Of a DNA stretch of 36,321 nucleotides, positions 31,542 through 36,321 are shown piece after piece (positions within the stretch are counted from its first letter, which is position 1; every line of letters begins with the position of its first letter). Source of the stretch: an uncultured Bacteroidia bacterium (GTDB lineage Bacteria > Bacteroidota > Bacteroidia > Bacteroidales > F082); contig CACXIM010000028.1 in assembly GCA_902767725.1 (NCBI GenBank), forward strand, positions 1-36,321, in the 5' to 3' direction. The notes beneath the pieces are model-generated. The model was given only the letters and a program-made list of their open reading frames with translations. It had not been told where the DNA came from and ran no database searches. Made by a program: the position numbers and the translations under genes.

Positions 31542-31564
31542 AATGGGGCAAAAGACATTCAGCC

Positions 31565-31661
31565 TTAGTCGTCATAGCGGGCTTGACCCGCTATCTCCTG
31601 AAGAAAAAGGTCTCCCTTCTTTTTCAGGAGATGGCGGATGTTCCTCCGCCATGACGACTAA
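31565..31661. repeat. Four-way-junction element, copy 2 (perfect)
   Basis: The closing stem 31565-31575/31651-31661 is perfect over 11 bp (TTAGTCGTCAT/ATGACGACTAA). Arm 1 AGCGGG/CCCGCT (31576-31581, 31587-31592) has loop CTTGA. Arm 2 has a 10-bp perfect stem ATCTCCTGAA/TTCAGGAGAT (31593-31602, 31623-31632). Arm 3 GGCGGA/TCCGCC (31633-31638, 31645-31650) has loop TGTTCC. The four stems follow each other without an unpaired base. It lies between two paralogous lipoprotein genes. Confidence 0.85.
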
Positions 31662-31705
31662 AGAAAAGGTCATAGTACCGCATAAAATCGATTAACAATA
31701 CACTT

Positions 31706-32752
31706 ATGAAAACAAAGTATTTTCTTTTAGGTTTGGTTTGTGTCGGGCTTTTCGCCTGCACTTCAACCCCTAAGGCCGAGACCTTCAAGGTCAACGTGAA
31801 CCTCGCCAACGCTGATGGAAAGATAGTCTATCTGCAAAAGGACGGTCAAACGCTGGATTCGGCCGTGATTGCCAACTGGGATGCTGTGTTTGAGACTCCA
31901 AAATGTGAAGACAACGAGATGTACAGCATCATGCTTCAGGGCTGGCGCCGCGCCTTCCCGTTTTTCACCGACAATGTGGACGTGACTCTTGAAGGCGACG
32001 CGCAAAATCCCAATGCCATCTTGGTGAAAGGCTCAGAGTCGCAAGACCGACTCAATGCCTTCACTCAGAGTTATAACGAGCTTGAAGAGAAACTGGAGGC
32101 CGACAGCACGATGGCCCAAGCCGATAAGGACGAGGTCCTGAAGATGCAATGCTTCGACTATGTGTGGGAAAACCCCACCGACCCCGTGGCGCATTATGTG
32201 CTTTACCGTTACAAGTGGGCCTTCGGTCCCTGTGAGCTGCGCACGATGATTGACAACATCCATCATGCCGACAGCAACCTCGTTACTGCCAACCTGAAAC
32301 TGGCAGAGGAGTATGTGGAGAAGCAAGAACGCGTGCAAGCCGGCCAGCCCATCATCGACTTCACCCAAAACGACGCTGACGGCAACCCTGTGACGCTTTC
32401 ACAGTTGGCAGAAGGCAAGCTCCTGCTCGTCGACTTCTGGGCTTCGTGGTGCCCCGACTGCCGCAAGGAGAACCCCAACGTGGTGGCAGCCTATCAGAAG
32501 TTCCACGACCAAGGCTTTGACGTGCTTGGCGTGTCGTTCGACACTGAAAAGGAGAAATGGCTCGCTGCCATCGAGAAGGACGGCCTCACGTGGACCCACG
32601 TCTCTGACTTGCAAGGCTGGAGCAATGCTGCTGGTGCTCTTTATGCCATTTCCTTCATCCCGCAGAATGTCCTCATTAAAGACGGCATGATTGTCGCCCG
32701 CAACCTGGAAGGGGAGGAGCTGATGGAGGAAGTTGAACGGCAGTTGAAGTAA
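31706..32752 (+). CDS. TlpA-like thioredoxin lipoprotein with DUF4369-like N-terminus (CPDC)
   Basis: A 348-residue paralogue of the gene at 30453. Lipobox LFAC (Cys18), a DUF4369-like domain (about 25-110), a helical linker (110-210), and a TlpA-type thioredoxin fold with WCPDC (Cys249, Cys252) in place of WCGPC. The cis-Pro region is ISFIPQNVLI. The change in the active-site dipeptide should shift redox potential relative to the paralogue, so the two may have different clients. The pair arose by duplication; the four-way-junction element sits between them. A convergent hairpin follows directly. Confidence 0.9.
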   Translation: MKTKYFLLGLVCVGLFACTSTPKAETFKVNVNLANADGKIVYLQKDGQTLDSAVIANWDAVFETPKCEDNEMYSIMLQGWRRAFPFFTDNVDVTLEGDAQNPNAILVKGSESQDRLNAFTQSYNELEEKLEADSTMAQADKDEVLKMQCFDYVWENPTDPVAHYVLYRYKWAFGPCELRTMIDNIHHADSNLVTANLKLAEEYVEKQERVQAGQPIIDFTQNDADGNPVTLSQLAEGKLLLVDFWASWCPDCRKENPNVVAAYQKFHDQGFDVLGVSFDTEKEKWLAAIEKDGLTWTHVSDLQGWSNAAGALYAISFIPQNVLIKDGMIVARNLEGEELMEEVERQLK

Positions 32753-32785
32753 GAGATTCCCCGAGCGAAGCGAAGGGGAATCTCT
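32752..32785. terminator. Bidirectional terminator hairpin between convergent genes
   Basis: AGAGATTCCCC (32752-32762) pairs perfectly with GGGGAATCTCT (32775-32785) around the loop GAGCGAAGCGAA. It overlaps the stop codons of both flanking convergent genes. The GAGCGAAGCGA loop wording also appears in part in the four-way-junction element at 20953-20966. Confidence 0.7.
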
Positions 32786-34181
32786 ATTCCTTTACGATTC
32801 TCTCCAAAATAGTATTACCTTCCTTGTCGGCAATGCGCAGCAGGTACACACCTTCGGGCAGACCTTCTACGCTGATCCTGTTGGTATTGGTAAAAGACTT
32901 AACCTTTACGCCGAGAACATTGTAAACCTGGATTTCGGCGACATCCCTTCCTTCGATGTTCACCATGTCTTTGACGGGATTGGGGAAGACCGCCAGTTGC
33001 TGCTCTTCTTTGCTATTGACGGAGAGGTCGGTCCTGACCAGAATCGGAAATCCGTCGTTGATGTTGTTCACGTCAAATCCCCAAACAGCATTGCCTTGGT
33101 TGAGCCTATCCACAAAGGCCTCTTCACGCATTTCTTCAGCGCTTTTCGGGATGCCATACTCGTCGCCTGAACAAACATTGAGGTAGTAACAATTTTCGAA
33201 AATCATGTTCTCGGGTCGAACGGTGAATCCAAGCAAACATCCAACATGATGGTTCCCAGTGATTTCTCCAACACTATAACTGTTTTTGGCCTCTCCACGA
33301 GGAGAAGCCATGCCAAACAAACCGCCAGCGGCTGGATAATAGGCTGATGTGTCGCCAATTGCGGACACATTGCCTGTGTTGTAACAATTGTCGATCTTCG
33401 CCTGATAAGAAATAGAAAGTATACCACCGCCAAGTCTACTCGCCTCAATATCGCCTTCGTTGAAACACTCGGAGATTTCAACCGACGACATCGTGCCGGC
33501 GATTCCACCCACATTGGAACCTTTCAGACGGCCAATATTAGAGCAATTACTGACCACTTTAGCGCCCATCCCCACAATTCCACCAACATTATTGCCTTCA
33601 ATATCAGCACCATTTCTGCAACGAGAGATAATGACTATTCCGCCATGGCCGACGATGCCACCGCTTTCATTTCCGTTGATGTATCCATTGGTGACATACA
33701 CATTCTCAATTACCACAGTGTCTCCCTCAATCCAAGAATTTGCATATCCAAACAAACCTGCATAACTGCCTTCATTGTCAACGTAAATGTTGGAAATACT
33801 ATGGCCGCCACCATCAAAATGACCCCTGAACATTGAGCGAGGAGCAAAGCCCGTACTATTCAGATTTCCTCTGTCGCAACCATCCTCATCAAATCCTCGG
33901 TTATACAAACCAATGGGTATCCATGGCTGGTCTTCGCTGCCATTTAGGTCGATATCGGTGGTAAGACGAAAATACAGGCCTTGCGTATCGAAATCCTTAT
34001 TGACCATGTAGGACAGGAACGCCAGTTGCGCTGCCGTCTCAATCAGATAGGGGTCGCCTTCCGTACCGCTTCCTCTTGTCCATAGTTCTCTGCTGCCGTC
34101 CCATACGCTGGGCTGGGCTTTGGCCATGATACCCGCCAAAAGAAGCATCATTAGGATATAGAATCTTTTCATCTTATTCAT
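32784..34181 (-). CDS. Secreted GLUG-repeat protein with T9SS sorting domain
   Basis: A 465-residue protein; the start at 34181 gives a clean signal peptide (MKRFYILMMLLLAGIMAKAQ), though ATGs at 34199 and 34172 are possible. Residues about 35-370 contain GLUG-type repeats of a beta-helix (GHFDGGGHSISNIYV, YAGLFGY, SGGIVGHGG, VGGIVGMG, VGGIAGTM, LGGGILS, AGGLFGMA). The C-terminus (about 390-465) is a type IX sorting domain with VFPNPVKDMVNIE and EGVYLLRI. Members are surface adhesin- or protease-like stalks. It is cotranscribed after the gene at 34204, 22 bp upstream. Confidence 0.85.
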   Translation of the reverse strand: MNKMKRFYILMMLLLAGIMAKAQPSVWDGSRELWTRGSGTEGDPYLIETAAQLAFLSYMVNKDFDTQGLYFRLTTDIDLNGSEDQPWIPIGLYNRGFDEDGCDRGNLNSTGFAPRSMFRGHFDGGGHSISNIYVDNEGSYAGLFGYANSWIEGDTVVIENVYVTNGYINGNESGGIVGHGGIVIISRCRNGADIEGNNVGGIVGMGAKVVSNCSNIGRLKGSNVGGIAGTMSSVEISECFNEGDIEASRLGGGILSISYQAKIDNCYNTGNVSAIGDTSAYYPAAGGLFGMASPRGEAKNSYSVGEITGNHHVGCLLGFTVRPENMIFENCYYLNVCSGDEYGIPKSAEEMREEAFVDRLNQGNAVWGFDVNNINDGFPILVRTDLSVNSKEEQQLAVFPNPVKDMVNIEGRDVAEIQVYNVLGVKVKSFTNTNRISVEGLPEGVYLLRIADKEGNTILERIVKE

Positions 34182-34203
34182 TGTTAAATAGTTAGACATT
34201 CTA

Positions 34204-35748
34204 TTATTTTCCGAAGTTGCTGTTGAACAAGTCCCTGATATGGTCGATGATGGCGCCTTTGCGCTCCATTGCCGACTGATTGTCGTTTTTCCATACGGTA
34301 ATCATCGCACAGTCCAATTCCTGCATACTCCCACCAGCGAAATTGAAAGGTCCTATCGTAGCAAGGCCTCTTCTGTCGGAGGGTTGGTTTTCGTTTTGCT
34401 CTTCGGTCCAGTATTTATCTTCCGTGTTAAATCCATCGTTGGGAGCGATGCCGTTGGTGCCGAAGTTGCATGGGTCGCTGTCGCCAGGATAGGCAAAATT
34501 GCACTCGGGACCCACCATCTGCGCTCCACCGAAGCCGTTGCCACCATACTGCATGTGGTTGCCATTTTTCCATATACAACGCAAATAATTGTATTGGTCT
34601 AGAGCACTATCGGGTTCTCCAGACGCATTATAATTGTTTTTATAGATGAACCCACACAGACCCAACCGTTCGTCATCGACAATACCGTTGCCGAAATTGT
34701 ATCCATTGTAAGCATATTTATCCAAAGGATGTGCTTCATCGAACAAGGCTTCGCAATCTCCTTCGAAAGCAGGGTTGTCGCGCCCGTCTGCCTCCATATA
34801 TGGGCCCGCGAGCACCGTGCAGACCTGTACGGGTGGGTCGTCGCCGAAGGCCCACGGCTGTCCTTGGCCATCGACAGGCGTACCATTGTACCCAAAACAC
34901 GAACCACGCTGTACGTCACAACCGACATAGTCGTCCCAACCGTAACCGATGTCCCAGTCATTCCAAATCCCAAGATACACTTCATGATAATCCGAAGAAG
35001 AACGGTTGTAGATTTTGTAATTGAAAAAAACCGTGTTGTTGACAGCCTCGTCATCAGGCGCATCAAAGGCATAGACCATGGTTTGGACTTCGAGGCCCAG
35101 TGACGGGCCACCTGACTCGGTATGCCTGGTATAGTTGTCATTGAAGATGAAAAACAAGCATTGATCGCCTTTGATATCGGGATAGTCGCCGTCGGCAGGA
35201 TTGTAATGTCCGTCGCCGTTGACGTCGACAAATGGCGCCAAGTTCTCGGCATAGCCTTCCTCGCCATGCGCCGGCCATGTCAGGATGTCTTCAGGAACGA
35301 CGTAACCACCGTTGTCATGATTGGCGATGAATTGTTCTATTTCAGCGCGAGTCAAATTCCAAACTCGATGAAACTTCAAGGAAGTCATCAGATCCGTTGT
35401 ACCCTCCATGGGTTTGAGCGGCCCTGACCAATAATCCATTCCAACCTGGCCGTATTGGAAAGCGGCAACATGAAGGCTGTCGTCCGTATCCAAGCCTCCA
35501 AACCACAACGCCAGTTGGAAAACCGTTTCTTTGCCACTGCCTTGTGGCACTTCCCAAGTAGGACAATCGCCATGACTTTCTTGCCATTCCTCGTAATAGG
35601 TGCCTTGTTGAGGAACGAAACACGTACCATTCCCAAGGATGGTGGCCCTCACATTATTGGTCTCGATATGCGAGATGGGAGGATATTGTGCCAAAGAGGC
35701 CAGATAGGTCGCGCACAATACAAATAACAGAAGCATTTTCTTTTTCAT
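34204..35748 (-). CDS. Large secreted protein without a sorting domain
   Basis: A 514-residue protein with a signal peptide (residues 1-20, ...YLASLA|QYPP). The body is aromatic and acidic with a dockerin-like or calcium-loop-like DVNGDGHYNPADGDYPDIKGD, and blocks such as IYNRSSSDYHEVYLGIWNDWDIGYG and GLEVQTMVYAFD. These occur in large Bacteroidota surface proteins that normally end in a T9SS domain. Here the protein stops at RDLFNSNFGK and no sorting domain follows. The gene downstream has its own signal peptide and a sorting domain. A minus-strand -7 box TAGTTTTG lies at 35792-35799. Specific function unknown. Confidence 0.75.
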   Translation of the reverse strand: MKKKMLLLFVLCATYLASLAQYPPISHIETNNVRATILGNGTCFVPQQGTYYEEWQESHGDCPTWEVPQGSGKETVFQLALWFGGLDTDDSLHVAAFQYGQVGMDYWSGPLKPMEGTTDLMTSLKFHRVWNLTRAEIEQFIANHDNGGYVVPEDILTWPAHGEEGYAENLAPFVDVNGDGHYNPADGDYPDIKGDQCLFFIFNDNYTRHTESGGPSLGLEVQTMVYAFDAPDDEAVNNTVFFNYKIYNRSSSDYHEVYLGIWNDWDIGYGWDDYVGCDVQRGSCFGYNGTPVDGQGQPWAFGDDPPVQVCTVLAGPYMEADGRDNPAFEGDCEALFDEAHPLDKYAYNGYNFGNGIVDDERLGLCGFIYKNNYNASGEPDSALDQYNYLRCIWKNGNHMQYGGNGFGGAQMVGPECNFAYPGDSDPCNFGTNGIAPNDGFNTEDKYWTEEQNENQPSDRRGLATIGPFNFAGGSMQELDCAMITVWKNDNQSAMERKGAIIDHIRDLFNSNFGK

Positions 35749-35791
35749 AGCAGTAGCGTTTAAATGAATACTGTTTGTCGTTTTTCATGGG

Positions 35792-35823
35792 CAAAACTAC
35801 AAACAGACCCCTCCGCTGTCAAG
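35792..35823 (-). promoter_or_regulatory. Promoter of the secreted-protein pair
   Basis: On the minus strand CTTG (35820-35823), a 20-nt spacer and TAGTTTTG (35792-35799) fit the Bacteroidota pattern TTTG-N19-TAnnTTTG. The predicted leader is about 38 nt. Position and orientation fit the gene starting at 35748. Confidence 0.5.
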
Positions 35824-35870
35824 AAAAAGATGGTGCGGATAGGTGCGGAATCTTACATTGAAAATGGAAA

Positions 35871-36320
35871 TCAAGGCTTTGCGTCTGATTTGGCAAAGTC
35901 ACGCAAAGTGGTCGACAGTGGTTCGTCGCTACCAAAAATGCCTTTCAACTTGCGGCTGCGCTCGCACACCGTGTTGAAGGCGCGCTGCATCAAGGCGGCC
36001 ATGTCGGCTTCCTCCATGCCCAGGAGATAGAGGCAGCAATAGTCGATGTCGCCCTTGGTCAGCGAAGGGAAGTCTTGTTTGAGGCGCGTGGTGAACTGCC
36101 CAAAGTGGACATCGGCAGCCTCGCGCAAGGCCATCAACTGCTCCTTGTTGAGCGCATAGTCCTTATACACCCTATAGTCCATCTTCGACTTGAACTGTCC
36201 CTCGTTCACCCGCTCCATGATCAGGCGGCAGATGGGTTCCTCGGCAAACGAGGCGGCCTCCACCCGTTTCTTCATCGCCGAGAGGGCCTCGCCCTGCTCC
36301 TGCAACTGCCCCGAAAGGAC
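35871..36320 (-). CDS. C-terminal part of a regulator with a degenerate LuxR-like HTH, cut by the window edge
   Basis: The frame runs off the right edge; the visible 149 residues are the C-terminal end. A coiled-coil-like stretch (QLQEQGEALSAMKKRVEAA) precedes a helical domain. The block FPSLTKGDIDYCCLYLLGMEEADMAALMQRAFNTVCERSRKLKGIFG matches the LuxR-like helix-turn-helix common at the end of Bacteroidota sensor/TPR proteins (L-T-x-x-D-x-x-x-C-x-L-x-x-L-G-x-x-x-x-x-I-A-x-x-L). The recognition helix is degenerate, as is usual in this group. The N-terminal sensor part is outside the window. Confidence 0.65.
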   Translation of the reverse strand, partial: VLSGQLQEQGEALSAMKKRVEAASFAEEPICRLIMERVNEGQFKSKMDYRVYKDYALNKEQLMALREAADVHFGQFTTRLKQDFPSLTKGDIDYCCLYLLGMEEADMAALMQRAFNTVCERSRKLKGIFGSDEPLSTTLRDFAKSDAKP

Positions 36321-36321
36321 C

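Noticed and set aside
1-36321. tRNA, rRNA, insertion sequence or prophage genes
   Set aside because: No cloverleaf with a GGTTCGAATCC-type arm, no rRNA-like stretch, and no transposase, integrase or structural phage protein was recognised on either strand.

Overview
The window comes from a bacterium of the phylum Bacteroidota, most likely order Bacteroidales. The evidence is the gene order purH-mreB-mreC-mreD, secreted proteins with type IX secretion (T9SS) C-terminal sorting domains, TlpA-type thioredoxin lipoproteins with DUF4369-like N-termini, many putative -7 boxes of the Bacteroidota form TAnnTTTG, and an almost complete lack of Shine-Dalgarno sequences. The species cannot be told from the sequence. 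I saw no tRNA, rRNA, CRISPR array, transposase or integrase.

Layout. (1) 1-4243: the end of an unrecognised gene, a WG-repeat protein, a possible structured RNA, a DUF6261-like gene and a two-gene unit on the minus strand made of an XRE-HTH/ImmA-IrrE-like metalloprotease and a small PIN-like protein (candidate toxin-antitoxin). (2) 4244-18973: an accessory stretch, almost all on the plus strand, of mostly unrecognised genes. It includes two DUF4919-like paralogues, a SprT-like metalloprotease, a zinc-ribbon protein, RmuC, a small sigma-70-like factor, an AAA+ ATPase, an esterase fused to BspA-like leucine-rich repeats, and a tandem pair of secreted 5-fold beta-flower proteins. (3) 18974-32752: mostly core genes: radA, recJ, purH, mreB, mreC, a frameshifted mreD, secreted jelly-roll and CotH/T9SS proteins, and two paralogous TlpA-like lipoproteins. 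(4) 32784-36320: two secreted proteins (one GLUG/T9SS) and the C-terminal part of a regulator with a degenerate LuxR-like helix-turn-helix, all on the minus strand.

The most striking feature lies between the genes. The window carries at least five families of dispersed palindromic elements. (a) Large mosaic palindromes built from short words (GGGACT, TGTGACTATGAC, GTCATGGTC, TTAGCTATTAG) lie just upstream of several plus-strand genes. (b) Two copies of an element fold on paper into a four-way junction, one of them with perfect stems and no unpaired base at the junction. (c) Four GGATT-N3-AATCC palindromes sit between the convergent cotH-like gene and recJ. (d) An array of short hairpins with about 41 nt pitch lies at 2411-2555. 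(e) A GTAGAGACG hairpin sits between purH and mreB. No mobilising REP-type transposase is present in the window.

The clearest single lesion is in mreD: an exact 14-bp tandem duplication breaks the reading frame, and removing one copy restores a continuous MreD-like protein. It is either a real slippage mutation or an assembly error. The mrdA and rodA genes that usually follow mreD in Bacteroidales are absent; the two TlpA-like lipoproteins stand in their place.
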